This document shows positions 47,564-59,624 of a stretch of DNA of 64,000 nucleotides, one piece after another. Position 1 is the stretch's first letter. Each line of letters begins with the position of its first letter. Source of the stretch: Bondarzewia mesenterica (lineage: Eukaryota; Basidiomycota; Agaricomycetes; Russulales; Bondarzewiaceae); assembly GCA_004802705.1 (NCBI GenBank), contig SGPL01000092.1, positions 1-64,000 of the forward strand. The letters are read 5' to 3'. A program made the position numbers and the translations under genes. The notes under the pieces were generated by a model. The model saw nothing but the letters and a program-made list of their open reading frames with translations, was not told the DNA's origin and ran no database searches.

Positions 47564-48389
47564 ATAATGTACTAAAGGACGAGTCCACGATTTCTGTTCT
47601 TGTCGGAGGTATCTTGTTTGTTGGCTTGCTATATTTATCATGTTTCTTATATATACAGATGTACGAGTCTTGTACCTTTCCTGTTGTCGGCTTGCTATAA
47701 TTCAATATACAGAATAAGACGTCCACTATCTCAGATGATTTACATGCAATTAGGGAGCTTCTGCGTATGGAACGGTGTTACCTGAATCGAAGCTACTTGT
47801 GCAATCGACTCAAGGGACGACGGAACAAGGCCAAGATTATCCTCCGAATCCGAAAGCTAGGCTCCGTCGCGATCCGAGGCCGTGACCGGTGACCGCCGAC
47901 GACCGTCACGAAGGTTGGTCCTATTTTCGACTTACTCACCTTGCTGGGCTCGACAGAATACGAACGGTATACCAAATGTTTCCAAAGGCCCCCTTAAATC
48001 TCTGATACATTACAATCAATGAAACGTGGTCACATCGTCAATGTCCCAATTTCAGGGAAATCTGTAACTCTCGTCACCACATCTTCGGAGTTCTTTATTT
48101 ATTCCAACTCCAACGCCCGCCTATCATGAAGGCCAATGATACTATGGGAAATTTCTAATTTCTCAGTGGCTATTGAAATTGGTTCTCGTTCACTGTGCTG
48201 TTAGCTGGCGCATCATTCTGGCTACTACTCTTTGCGACCGTGAGGGCATAATCAGACTCGCTGCAAACCGGACATCATCAAGAGTTTTCTTCTGTGTAAG
48301 CCCACTTATCTGTCACGACGGGCTGGATCAATTCACCGAAAGAACTCCCAGATGATAGATTTTTCTTCTTTTTCTTCTCCGTCCGTCTC
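47564..48389. other. No gene seen
   Basis: 3' end of the zinc-finger gene, then unassigned sequence up to the dispersed repeat. The poly-pyrimidine tract at 48357-48385 borders the repeat. Confidence 0.45.
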
Positions 48390-49258
48390 TTGTCTAGTCC
48401 TTTCCGCCAACTCAGTGATGTGTCGTCGTCCACATCCCGTTCAAGTTGTCTATAGCATTCAGTCTCCGCTTGTGCTGCACATACTTCTACGTGCGCACAT
48501 GACATGCATGAACGTGCATAAATACCAAGCTGGCTGTGTTGCTATTGACTAGTAGGACTGCTCATCATGTCTCACTCTCCACCTCCACCACCTACCGCTC
48601 CATCGGCCTCTGGGTAAGCTCGCAGTGAGCAAGGAGATCGGAACATGCCGTTCTCGTTCACGCCTACACCCACGGTGTTTCCCACTGTTTCCTTTCCAGC
48701 AACGAGCAGCAAACCTGATGCTCCAGCGATTCGGCAGGTGTGGGATCAGCTCATTCACAAGTGTGGTAATTAGCTGTTCAATTGCTTCGGCTTTGTAGCA
48801 ACCTGGCCCGTTCTTGGCCAACGCTTCCCATATCTCATAGATGAAATTCGAGGGAACAACAGGGTATGTTTACATTTTTAGTCAAATTATCTGCTAAAGA
48901 CTCTGGCAGGTGGCGAGAATCCGATCTTTGGCTTCCAAACGAGCCAGGCGCGCTCTTGCATTGGCACGAGCCAAGCGTGACGCCTTGATCGCGGACAGGC
49001 GGGCTACCCAGCAGCATATCCAAGAGCAACGGCTCACGCTCAGGATGCTCAAGCTGCAAGAGCAGGAAGAGACGCTGAGGCTGCGAGAGGCCGAGCAGCA
49101 TGTCGGCAGCACCCGGCATTCTATGGAGCGGTACAGCATAAGTCGTGTCTCCGATGATAAGGGTGAAGCGCTGAGCGAGGATTCCACCCCTTCTGGTGCT
49201 GATGCGGATCAATGCATTGTTGGTGATGCCCACGCTGTCCACGTCGAGCGTGAAGATG
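48390..49258 (+). repeat. Dispersed repeat, copy 1 (about 870 bp)
   Basis: Matches 56705-57563 over its whole length, from TGTCTAGTCCTTTCC to ATGC(C/A)TTGTT, including an upstream part with GTGCATAAATACC (a TATA-like box at 48517) and the gene body. Sequence past 49258 is not shared. Confidence 0.88.
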
Positions 49259-49416
49259 CCTCCGTCCCCTTCCCCGCCTACTCGCGTTGCCCAGCATCCA
49301 TTGTCTTCTTCGTAACCTTTGGCTCAGCTTCAAGACGTTCAAATTCCTCCTGTAGTCATTCCGTCCACGTCGCACGGTCGCGTGATGTCTTTTCCGTCCC
49401 CAGGAGACAAGAGTAA
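48567..49416 (+). pseudogene. Decayed gene in dispersed repeat, copy 1
   Basis: Starts MSHSPPPPPTAPSASG and hits TAA at 48615-48617, where copy 2 has CAA. In the same frame it goes on as MPFSFTPTPTVFPTVSFPAT.. to a GTAATT donor, a small exon (EIRGNNR) and a last exon from about 48911: VARIRSLASKRARR, a charged coiled coil (QEQRLTLRMLKLQEQEET) and SEDSTPSGADADQ. That last exon stays open to 49416 and runs over the start of the F-box/WD40 gene. The family is unknown to me; a short Pro-rich head plus a coiled coil is all that can be seen. The single C-to-T stop makes the full product impossible unless translation starts at the second ATG. Confidence 0.6.
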
Positions 49417-52400
49417 GTCTTCCAATTCGAATGCGCCCACTTCTTTCCATCTCGCGTCTCCAAGCCCAAAGGCTAAAATCGGAACGACGACAAGCACCCC
49501 GCCTCGGACGAGCATTCAAAGAACGCCCTCAAAATAATCGGCAGCGATGTCTGGAACCGGGTCGAGGTAGCAAAAGTCTCGTAATGGGTCTGCACAGTCT
49601 GCGTTGACCATCTCTACATGGTCTCCACCAAAAGGCGTAGATATTCCTTCGCTCAGACTTGGCAGCGATGAGGAGGATTCAAAAGACGCTTTCTCTGTTT
49701 GGGATGGGGACGAAATGACAATGGAGATGCTGACAGATGCCGGAGATGGTGATGTCGATGAAGATTTCCAGTCGGGCCTCGATAACCTCCTCTCCATGCA
49801 TACGAAGCGCCTGTTGCACTACAAGCATCTTTTGGAATGCGCACAAACGGCGACGGCGATGCAGCTTCACGCATTGCAAGCGGAAGTGCACGTTCTCCGC
49901 GAAAGGGAGCGCTCACGGGAGCAGAATGGCGGCGTTGTCACAGTGCAAGGTGGGAGCGACTACTGTACGTGTGGGGGGGGGGAGGAGGAGGAAAAAGGGA
50001 GGGTATTGGAGCGGATATCGCGATGATACAAGTCATGATGATGGCGACTTTGATTTGCTGAGGGCGTTAAGGAGGGATGCCGATGGAGAGTTCAACGAGA
50101 TCGAGGTAAGAAAGGCCATTCGGGCGCTGAGTCGTGACGAGAGAATGCGTCTGTAGGTCCGCAGTATTTGCTGCTGTCTTTTGAGAACTGAAGTCTTTCT
50201 TTGTCAAGTATTGCGGCAATACTCGACTGTAAGCTCTTCTTAACGGCGCCGGTCTATCATGCACGTCTCATTTTCTTTTAAGCCTGCATGCCTGGTGATA
50301 TTCGCCTTCAAATACTCCTGTTGGACAAGTATGCGAAGTCAACGTTCGATATTATTGGTGACTTGGCACCCGACCTGACATTCAAGATTCTGAAGCATCT
50401 GAGCGTGTCGGAAATCCTGGGAATAGAATCTGTGAGTGTGATAGTCTTTGCTCGCGTGTTCCATGTTCGATTGCACCATACTTGATTGTAGGTCTCAAAG
50501 AAATGGCAGGAGATGGTTCATCTGCCAGCGCTTTGGAGATTGTACTATTTGCGAGTCACGGCGACAGACCCATTGCCTCTGAAGCCCCGCCCACCCCCGC
50601 AGGATGGTGCATAACTTTATTATTAATCCGTACTCTTTGAAAAATTCAGCTGATATCTCAATAAAACCACTAGGGAGCCTCTGTACCGATCATTGCACCA
50701 TCGCGAGTCGAACTTCAGGCATGCTCTTCCCCAGAGCATCAGGTTCCTCAATGGGCACACAAACTTTTGCACAACCCTTCTTCTGCGCGGTATGTGCGCA
50801 TCGCACGCCTTTCAAATTCTATGCTAATGTTCGAATGACAGGCAAACGTCTCATAAGTGGATCTTACGACGAGACTATCAGGTTCTGGGATATCGAAACC
50901 GGCGAACTCAAGAAGTGCTTGCAGGTCAAGAAGCCGGTGAGTTGCGTCGATTTTCTAGCGGATGAAGGTATGCTTTAAGTCTATGAGACCAATCAATTTG
51001 TTGACCATTTTGTTTATTTAGAGGTCTTTGTCGTCGGATTTCACGACGTCGGGTAAGATTTATTATCACCCGTAACGACTTGCGCACTAAAAAGCTTCTA
51101 TATAAGTCGTGTCCACCTCTTCTCGTCTGTTACTTTCAACCCGCTGCAGCAATTGGCTGGGCATCTCAATGGTATTCGTGCCGTAGCGCTGTCGTCCAAA
51201 AATCTGGTCTCTGCTGGGGCTGATAAAGCTCTGGTATGTCGGGATTGGCGAGCGGGGACGAAGATTGTGCGTTTTGGTCAGCAGACCACAGTCAGTATCG
51301 GCGTTCAGCTCATAAGCAGTGGAACACCGGAGGACGGCGAGCGTGTGGTCAGCGTGACGATCGATGGAATAGTGCGAGTCTTTTCTATCAGTGAGTTTCT
51401 CATGTGGTTCTATACCATGAAGGTGGCCTAATCTGCATCAGAGCGACGGGAGATGATTTCACAATTTAGGTTGTCGGAATTGGGGGGAAGCGATCCTGTC
51501 TTGAATGCTAAGCTGCACAATGTCGGGATGGCGCCCAACAACATGCTCCAGTGAGTGATCGCCTGATCGATACGTCTCATAGCTCGCAGCATTCACAGAT
51601 GGTTTGCCGCTCAAGGCACTCAAATGACAGTCCGTTCTCGTCTTCTGCAATTGGGGAAGTGATCATCGACTGATCTTCCTTTCTAGTGCGCGACTAAGTC
51701 AATCATATTGCATCTTCAATGGACCGAGGCGGAAGAGCAACCAAATGCCGTGACATCGCTTTCGTCCCAAGAATCCGCCACGCCATCTTCTGCAGGGCTT
51801 AACGCCTCCCTATCCCGCATCCGAACGGTCTCGTCGCTCTCCAAGTCCACATCTTCGTTATCCACACCTTCACGTCGAAGCTCGCTCAACGTGTCCACAT
51901 CTTCGACTGGGAAACCTGGCCTCAGCTCTCGGACGCCCGGGATGCCCGTGAGTCCATTCAATAGCTCCACGACCCCGCTGTCTCCATTCTCGATCCGATA
52001 TGGTAGGGCCGCGATTCTGACGGCTCCTCCAAAATTGGTGGCGGTTGTCGAGACGCCTGATGTAGCGGTGGGTGCTGAGGATGCCAGGAAGAGACGGGTT
52101 GTCACTGCGACGCGATTCAGTTCAAGGGCTGGTGCGATCGGAGGGTGAGTTTGTTAACTGTTACGTGCATTGGGATGTTGTCGACTTCTCACCTATTCTA
52201 ACCTATTCTCACCTGTGAATTTGATTCTGCTCGCATAGATTTTCATGTCTACGCATCGTGACAAGCAGGTTAAGCCGCTTTCCGAAGATGGAGACAATGA
52301 GAGCGACAGCGGCAGTGCCCGCGTTGATGAATCCATCGTAGATTTTAATACAGAGATCACTGCCGTGTCCGGAGCATGGGGAGTGCTGGCAGATGGTGAC

Positions 52401-52682
52401 GCTGGCGCCCGCGTGAAAGGTCTGCTTGGACAATTGCCTGCGAAGTTTACAGGACTGGCGACGCCTGAGAAGAATCCAATGTCGATGCAACTAAGCCATG
52501 AGGAGGTCGTTGTTGGATGCGCCGATGGTACAATTTAGTGAGTGCACAGTATACCGTTGATATCGGTTTGCTGATTGACTGTCCCTGGTAGTGTCATGAG
52601 CTTCGTGGGGTATGATTACTTGAAGCAGAAGGATGAGAATTTGGTCAACTGGTCATCCGTTGGCCAGGAGACCAACCTCTGA
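49384..52682 (+). CDS. F-box/WD40-repeat protein (SCF substrate receptor), several suspected one-base errors
   Basis: About a dozen exons. The N-terminus (from ATG 49384, [16 protein letters not shown]..) is Ser/Pro-rich, followed by [16 protein letters not shown] and a coiled coil ([18 protein letters not shown]). The F-box reads [15 protein letters not shown], then [16 protein letters not shown]. Next come [22 protein letters not shown] repeats ([66 protein letters not shown]), a Ser-rich insert (51730-51990) and the end [15 protein letters not shown] to TGA 52680-52682. Such proteins bind phosphorylated targets through the WD propeller and Skp1 through the F-box. The frame needs one base more at A4 49531-49534 and one fewer at G10 49973-49982. 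A base more is probably also needed at GG 50606-50607 and GGG 52143-52145. All are homopolymers, so I read this as an intact gene in an imperfect assembly. The true start could lie elsewhere. Confidence 0.72.
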
Positions 52683-53426
52683 TGGCTTCACGACAGCGTA
52701 CAGCACCTGCTTGTTTGTTCTCAGTTCTCTTACCCATGTTTTTGCTTTGTCTTTTTTGCTTTGCATTTGCATCTGCCTTTGGAAGGTCATGCTATCGATG
52801 GATGGAAGGTCATCTCTACACAACACGCTCATCGTTTTTCCTTCTTGATCTTTTCGCTTCCTTTGCAGCTACATCTTAGATGGCGACGCTTCGTTGATCG
52901 TTACCCGTGAACCGTGCAGCACTACGCGGGCCGTACACTGTGATCAGTTGGACTGGATTTAATGGCGTTTTGAAAATATCATGATCATGATGGGCCGCGG
53001 TTGATAGCGTGTTTTATATATTGCTATCTGAGGGACCCAAGATCAATGTATCATAGGTGGAGTCGATGTCAATTGTTATCTCGCGATGAACTGGGCGATA
53101 CATGCGCTCTCACTATATTAGAAGTGACCGTTTCATGAAGAGATATCAAAGCGCACGATCGTAGATGATCGTGCACGAAACTGGACGGAACCATAATCGT
53201 CAAAAGACGTTAGCCGTGGCATCGCGGAATCAAGATTCAGGCGCCTGTTCAAACATTCAAAGACAGTAGAGTACGCGAATGGCGATGGCATCTTGACTTC
53301 ATCTCAACTTTCGCAATGCCGCAGCGAATGAGCACTTACGAATTCAAACATCCGACAGCGACCTTTGAGTAAAACCAAATTTGCTGCAGGTGGCTATCGA
53401 AGTCATTTTGGTGCGCACCTATTCAT
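52683..53426. other. No gene seen
   Basis: 3' end of the WD40 gene and upstream region of the next F-box gene. Short frames only. Confidence 0.45.
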
Positions 53427-55050
53427 ATGCGCTCGTTCTCGTTCGCGCTTACTCATCATGGTCGTCTTAGCCACTGTAGCACACTGGCACGGATGCCAAG
53501 CATACAGACTCTTCCTCCTGAGGTTCTCTCCGAAATATTTCTCAATTGCGTTGTCACCAATGCAGCCACACTTCCCAGCCGTGCACCTATCCTTCTCACT
53601 CGGGTCACTCGATCGTGGCGGGCAGTTGCACTGTCGACGCCTCGATTGTGGTCTTATTTATGTCTGTCTCGACGCTCCGGGTGTAAGGGATATTATGAAG
53701 CTCATACGCACCTGCCCTCCGACGATGTCACCAAGGCTAGATCCTATGTTACAGCATTGAGGACATGGCTCTCTTTGTCAAAATGCACGTCGTTGACCCT
53801 CAGGTTCTTCGTGCCCCAAATTGCTCCAACGGCTGGGGATGAAGACGTGCTGGCGGAGTACATGCAAATTTTATGTACCCATTCTGCTCGATGGAAAGAT
53901 GTCAAAATCCTTATACCATATAATTTCCCCCAAATCATCACGGTCTTGAACCAATGTCGGTCCCTCCCCCTCCTCGAGTCCTTCTACTTCAATAACAAGA
54001 AAGCCATCTCGGAGCCGATCGATATCACAATTTTGGAGTCAGCTCCTCTGCTTCGTCGAGCGAGAATCACGTATCCCTACCTAGAGTCATGGTTCCTGCC
54101 TTGGTCTCAGCTTACGTGCTTGTCCATAGAGCACTGCACTGACATGGAGGACTTGAATGCCATGGATGAGTTGAGCTTCTTTGACGTGGACTTGTTCATC
54201 GTGATTTTATCCCATTGCATAAATCTGGAGGTCCTTAATGTGCACTGCGACTTCGTGGTTTTCCCCGCTGTCACTAGATCCACATCTACATTTGCCATCC
54301 TTCCCCAGCTCCAGAGCTTCACGATGGTGATCAGCACAGATAGTGAGGATGAAGAAGATGCCAACGAGGCTGAGACTAACTCTCGCACTACTTGTTCAAT
54401 GCCTGACCCACTTGGTCTTGCCAAAATTGCGGACATTGGTGTTAATAATCTGATCGATTCACCACAGATGGGATGACTCCTTCCTGCAGTTTTTGACCCA
54501 CTTTTCAGAGTCTCTTGAATACCTCGAGATCAGCATTTGCTCTCTACCACTCCACATGGCTACAAGCATGCTGGAGTGTCTCCCAAACCTGACAAGCATG
54601 GTCATTCGCTTGAACGATACTCTCCCTCATGATCGGGAGGGTATTTTGGGGGGTCTTACGCTTACTTCGACCGCTTACAGGAGTAAGCAACTGGTTCCCA
54701 TGCTTGTGCAACTCGAAGTTTCCTGGTGGGATCACAGTTTCGCTTACTGCGAGGAAGGTTTGGAGGCCATGTCACATTTCTACGAGATCCTTACCACCAT
54801 GATCGAATCCCACTGGCAGGCATGGTCATGTCATGTACTCGAGGTTGGTGGAGGGACCGATGCACCGTCGGGTTTAACTACCTTATGTCTGAGATGGCAT
54901 ATGAAAGAAATTGCATCATCGCAGTGTGCGCGTATTGCGAGATGCATGGAAGAAGGATTACATCTGGTGAAGTGGTTGAAAAAACCACCTTCCTTCCGAA
55001 GTGATGCTGATGATATGCATGTTATGTCTGAGATGATAATGGTTGAATAG
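53427..55050 (+). CDS. F-box protein with one-base frameshift
   Basis: From ATG 53427 (or 53493, MPSIQTLPPEVLSEIF) the frame has an F-box (IQTLPPEVLSEIFLNCV, then RSWRAVALSTPRLWSYLCL) and leucine-rich sequence (QLTCLSIEHCTDMEDLNA, CINLEVLNVHCDF). It stops at 54474-54476. A frame one base on continues the protein: SFLQFLTHFSESLEYLEI to MIMVE at 55048-55050. Reading the GGG at 54470-54472 as GG joins them (SPQMDDSFLQFL) into one protein of about 540 aa. Like the other homopolymer breaks in this window, it is likely an assembly fault, though F-box genes do often decay. Predicted SCF substrate-recognition subunit; target unknown. Second F-box gene within 17 kb, not a close copy of the one at 36.8 kb. 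Confidence 0.72.
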
Positions 55051-55454
55051 GCTTAGGATTGCTGTACATATGTAAATTTGGATGTCGTGGTACATCTGAT
55101 CACGAACCACGGCAGTCGCAACAGTTAAAGTACTTCAAAGCTTCCGGTTTGGTGTTCTTCTCTTCTATCTCCTGCGTCGTCATGTTCAAAAACATATACT
55201 CATTTTCAAAGATAAACTCTCAGTATTTATCAGAGACTTAAATGGTGCAGCGTTCACGTACAGCTTGACTGAGGGCGACATGTGTATGCATTACGAGCAA
55301 CCTGATTACGTACCATGCAGAATACAATTAAGAGATGAATTAGATCTGGGTGCACATGTATGGCCTACATTTGACCCCGACGCTTCCCGACGAGGCTGTT
55401 ACAGACGAATGATGTGAAGCGAAGGAGTATCCTTCTGCATGCTTTGACACACGC
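55051..55454. other. No gene seen
   Basis: Separates the F-box gene from the stop of a minus-strand candidate. Short frames only. Confidence 0.45.
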
Positions 55455-55778
55455 TCAAACACCCGCTCTTAGGAACAAGCCTAGCATTACTCCGAGTCCC
55501 AATGTGCTTACTGTTGGGCTTTGAATAGATGCCTAATAAGCAATCCTCGATGGTGTGACAGTGAGTGACACCAGTCAAACTGTGGGTATGGACTTACTTT
55601 GCATCACTTGTGAGATCGCATTTGGCTCATTGATCCGAGCCTGTACAAAGTTCGGCTTGCAATTGGAGAGTAATCGTGGAAAGCGATGAGTACTCACAAT
55701 ACTGTCAGTAGACGTGCATTGATAAACCTTATAACCAGGCATTCCATGATAGAATACGGAGTGCGCGATCAGTGGGTA
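55455..55778 (-). CDS. Candidate C-terminal exons of a secreted or anchored protein
   Basis: Three minus-strand exons, 55778-55698, 55640-55608 and 55532-55455, have GT..AG borders and all stay in phase 0. They read YPLIAHSVFYHGMPGYKVYQ, CTSTDSI, ARINEPNAISQ and ASIQSPTVSTLGLGVMLGLF..AGV before TGA (55457-55455). The hydrophobic end fits a membrane tail or GPI-anchor signal. The upstream exons and start were not found. The family is unknown. Confidence 0.35.
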
Positions 55779-56704
55779 CTGCTTCGAAATTTGACGGCTT
55801 TAACAGAAGCTCGTGCGGAGATACCACGGATTTCGCGATTCCACATAAAAATGGCGGAGAATAAGAGGAAATGAGATTACATCACCGCAATAACTGGGAC
55901 TCTAAGTCAACGACCGGAGTGCTCGACGCAAAGGTCGCTAGCCCCGAATGAGACAAGTAGAGGTGGTGATCAACTGAGCATGGTATAGGCTGGTATAAGT
56001 GATGATGAGACGGTATGAACAACAGAAATTACCAAGCGTGGGGAGCCGGTTGACTCCCTTAACACAGAATGAATGTCTTCTGTGTAGGTCGCTACTAAGT
56101 CGCTACGGAGACTAGTTGAGTCCATACGTGAAGGAAGAGCCTCTTCCCGCGCACGGTTGCTTGTAGTGGGATATCTTTAATAAGTATTGCCTAATGCACT
56201 GAGTGCACACAGCCAATGAATATACCTCTTGTCAGTACTCGAGGAGAGGGTACTCACTTCCCGTCGAATTCGTGATGCAAACTTTCAAAGGCTCTGTATT
56301 TGCGCTGAGGCAGTACGTAGCCAGGCTGAGAACGCTGGGTCACGAGCCGTGATTTTGAAGGAAATGTCGAGACTCGAGTCAAAACACTTCTGAGACTACT
56401 ACTTCAGATTTCGGAGAGGAAATTTCAAGAGAAACATATATAACTGCCCCTGGCAGTAGCCTTAAGAGCACCGTGAAAATTACGTGAAAACATCATAACG
56501 TGATGTGATTGGCTGGTTACGCTACAATCACCTCTATTTACCACACCAATTACCATTCTCCTCTTCTGTTTCCTTTCTTGCTGTCTCGGCTACCTCGGTT
56601 CCCTTCCTGGTGTCTCGGTCCCTTCTTGCTGTCTCGGTTCCCTTTACCTCCCCGTCCCTACCCATCCTTTCCTTTCTTTCTTCTCTTTCATTTCCGCTCC
56701 TCTC
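55779..56704. other. No gene seen; pyrimidine-rich repeats at the right end
   Basis: Near 56570-56645 three diverged copies of a 20-bp unit TTCTTGCTGTCTCGGTTCCC stand in tandem just before the dispersed repeat. The upstream exons of the minus-strand candidate at 55.5 kb should also lie here. Confidence 0.4.
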
Positions 56705-57563
56705 CTGTCTAGTCCTTTCCACCAACTGAGTGATGCGTCGTCGTCCACATCCTCTTCAAGTTGTCTATAGCGTTCAATCTCCGCTTGGCTGCACGTACTT
56801 TTTCTACAGTCTTCTACGTGCGCACACGTCATGCATGAACGTGCATAAATACCAGGCTGGCTGTGTTGCTACTAGTAAGACTGCTCATCATGTCTCACTC
56901 TCCACCTCCACCTACCGCTCCATCGGCCTCTGGGCAAGCTCGCAGTGAGCAAGGAGATCGAAATATGCCGTTTTCGTTCACGCCTACACCCATGGTGTTT
57001 CCCACTGTTTACTTTCCAGCAACGAGCAGCAAACCTGATGCTCCAGCGATTCGGCAGGTGTGTGATCAGCTCATTCACAAGTGTGGTAATTAGCTGTTCA
57101 ATTGCTTCGGCTTTGTAACAACCACACCCGCTCTTGGCCAACGCTTCCCATATCTCATAGATGAAATTCGAGAGAATAACATGGTATGCTTACATTTTTA
57201 GTCAAATCATCTGCTAAAGACTATGGCAAGTGGCGAGAATCTGATCTTTGGCTTCCAAGCGAGCCAGGCGCGCTCTTGCATTGGCATGAGCCAAGCGTGA
57301 TGCTTTGATCGCAGACAGGCGGGTTACCCAGCAGCATATTCAAGAGCAATGGCTCATGCTCAGGATGCTCAAGCTGCAAGAGCAGGAAGAGGAGCTGAGG
57401 CTGCGAGAGGCTGAGCAGCATATCGGCAGCATCCGGCATTCTATGGAGTGGTACAGCATAAGCCGTGTCTCCGATGACGAGGATGAAGCGCTGAGCGAGG
57501 ATTCCACCCCTTCTGATGCTGAGGCAGATCAATGCATTGTTAGTGATGCCGACCGTGAAGAGA
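56705..57563 (+). repeat. Dispersed repeat, copy 2 (about 860 bp)
   Basis: Same orientation as 48390-49258. Differences are mostly C to T and G to A relative to copy 1, many at CpG, with a few small indels. Homology ends at the GATGCC before ACCGTGAAGAG. Confidence 0.88.
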
Positions 57564-57568
57564 TTTAA
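56890..57568 (+). pseudogene. Decayed gene in dispersed repeat, copy 2
   Basis: Exon 1 (56890-57085) is open here: MSHSPPPPTAPSASGQARS.. through FPATSSKPDAPAIRQV to CDQLIHKCG. Exon 2 is 57161-57183 (EIRENNM). In the third exon CGA codons have become TGA at 57242-57244 and again at 57287-57289, and the acceptor AG has moved one base. The rest (QEQEEELRLREAEQH.., SEDSTPSDAEADQ, stop at 57568) stays readable. So copy 1 is broken at the front and copy 2 in the last exon. No family assigned. Confidence 0.6.
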
Positions 57569-57957
57569 TCAGAATTATCTGTATCCTGTCTTGTCTCTCG
57601 TCATTGTCTCGTCGATGCTGTATGACTCATTGAGTGTGTCTTGTATCACGTTTATCTAGCGCGTGCGTATGCGGCTTTCCCGCGCAATATAGTCCTTGTG
57701 CCCGCCTGAGTGCGCCATCTTGTATCAGCTCAATCAATATTAATATTAATACTAAAAGGTCCCTCATCCTGTTACGACAACGAGAGGGCGCTGGTGAACA
57801 TACATCATGTGACGCCGATCCTACTTATCGCGCGGAAGCAGTGTCCATGAATAGCAGTGGCGTGCGCAATCAAGGCGACAACGACATCCTGACAATGATG
57901 GGAAAATCCTACACTCTCTTTGCTCTTACTGTCGCAGTCCCCTAATCAGCGCTAGTG
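57569..57957. other. No gene seen; upstream region of the aldo-keto reductase
   Basis: About 390 bp including an AT-rich AATATTAATATTAATACT stretch at 57736-57753. No motif-bearing frame. Confidence 0.45.
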
Positions 57958-59348
57958 ATGCCTTGGGATACCATCAAGCTCAATGACGGTAGAATCATAG
58001 TTCCTTTATCAAGCGCGTTATTAACAGTTCCGGATAGGACACTCGATTCCCAGCATAGCTTTCGGGACTTGGACGCTTGGAAAAGGACAAGCCCCCATCG
58101 ACCAGGTTGACCAGGCTCTGAGCATTGGATTCAATCATATAGGTATATCCATTATTCCTATGATGAGCAATATCGCCTTGACCTGCAGTTGGAATTTAGA
58201 TACCGCGCAGAGCTACAGAAACGAAGAGGAAGCAGGTCTCGCGCTGCGCGAGAGCGGTCTTGCCCGCTCAGATGTGTTCATCACTACGAAATACTCCGGC
58301 TCGGGTGGGCTCGATATTGAGACTTCCATTCAGAACAGCCTGAAGAACGTATGTGCTCACTTACCTGAGCTTCACTTGGTAGCACGGTGGAGATAACTGA
58401 ATCATATTTATAGCTCGGTGTCTCATATGTAGACCTCTACTTGATTCATAGCCCACGTCTCGCCACGCCTGATATTCCAACTGCCTGGGCGAAGATGGAG
58501 AAGATCAAGAAAGACGGTTTGGCAAGGTGACGGCCTCCTCCGAGCAATGCTTTTTGATTTCCCTTGACAGTGAATTTTAGGAGCATTGGCGTCAGCAACT
58601 TCGGCGTCCCAGAGCTAGAAGCCCTCCTCGCATCCGCCAAAATCACGCCCGCTGCCAACCAGGTTTGCCTTCGCGCTACTACCACCCTACCGTGCCATCC
58701 TGATATTGAATAACGATGCAGATACTCTTCCATCCCTACGTCTATGCTCAGCAATTACCTATTTTGTCTTTTGGGGCACAGCACGGAATTGTGACTGAAG
58801 CCTACAGTGCTCTCACGTTCGTCCTATTCCATGTTATTATCTGCGTCAGCCACTCATGGCGGGAAAAAGCCCAATAACTCATCAACCAGGGGGACCAGTC
58901 GACAAGCCTGTGAATGCTATTGCTTCTCGTCTTGGTGCAACCGCGGACCAGGTCATTCTGGCGTGGGTCAAGGCAAAGGGCGCCGTTGCCGTCACGCAAG
59001 TGTTCCTTGCCTTTTGAGATTTGACATTCATCAGTTGAGCTCAACCTTGCAGATCGAGCACGAAGAAGTTCCGTCTAGAGGGATACCTATCTGCCGGCGA
59101 TCTTGGTCAGTGCTCACGCCTTTATCTATTTTTTTAATTCTTCACGATACATGTCGGCTTATCTCATGTTACCCATGCGTGTCTCACGTACAGCCTTGAC
59201 CGAGGACGATGTTGCCGCAATAGATGCGGCAGGAGCCAAGGGTGCTCGTCAGCAGACAGCGCGCAAGGTGCTGCGTCGTGCAGCGGTGATTACGCTGGTC
59301 GGTGCAGCTGCCCTCAAAGTCTGCGGATCGTTGCGCTATGGATTTTGA
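57958..59348 (+). CDS. Aldo-keto reductase
   Basis: Nine exons join in phase to 302 aa: 57958-57988, 58038-58142, 58200-58348, 58414-58526, 58581-58662, 58722-58816, 58870-58995, 59053-59105 and 59194-59348. The catalytic tetrad is complete: Asp46 and Tyr51 (DTAQSYRNE), Lys76 (ITTKYSG) and His107 (LYLIHSP). Other family blocks are IPSIAFGTWTLG, SIGVSNFGVPELEALL, ATADQVILAWVKAKGAVAVT and SSTKKFRLEGYLSAGDLALT. These (beta/alpha)8 enzymes reduce aldehydes and ketones with NADPH in the cytosol. The substrate is not visible. The C-terminal end (RRAAVITLVGAAALKVCG) is longer and more hydrophobic than usual and might anchor it to a membrane. The intron 58996-59052 has a GC donor (GCAAGT). Confidence 0.9.
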
Positions 59349-59624
59349 ACCCGAATTATTCTTGTATGCGACCATGCGGATTGTACAAGTACGTGTGAGT
59401 GTGTATGCTAGTTATGTTTTTAGTGATCAGTTTGTACCTGTAAGCTGTGTGCTTTGAGCTTGAATGAATAGGCAGTTCGTGGAGGGTATGGATATATGCG
59501 TTTGAACATAAAATGCATTAATATTATCCCAATGGTCGCTGCATTAGAAGATACCACGCAGCAATGGTAAAATGCATACGGCATGGTGACTATCCTACAC
59601 AGACCACAGAGGGAGGGATATCAG
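59349..59624. other. No gene seen; gap between convergent genes
   Basis: Lies between the aldo-keto reductase stop and the stop of the IFI6-like gene. Holds two 3' ends. Confidence 0.5.

Noticed and set aside
48835..49519. Minus-strand frames across the dispersed repeat and the WD40 gene start
   Set aside because: They follow from the biased codons of the plus-strand coiled coil; the plus strand shows matching exon borders in both repeat copies.
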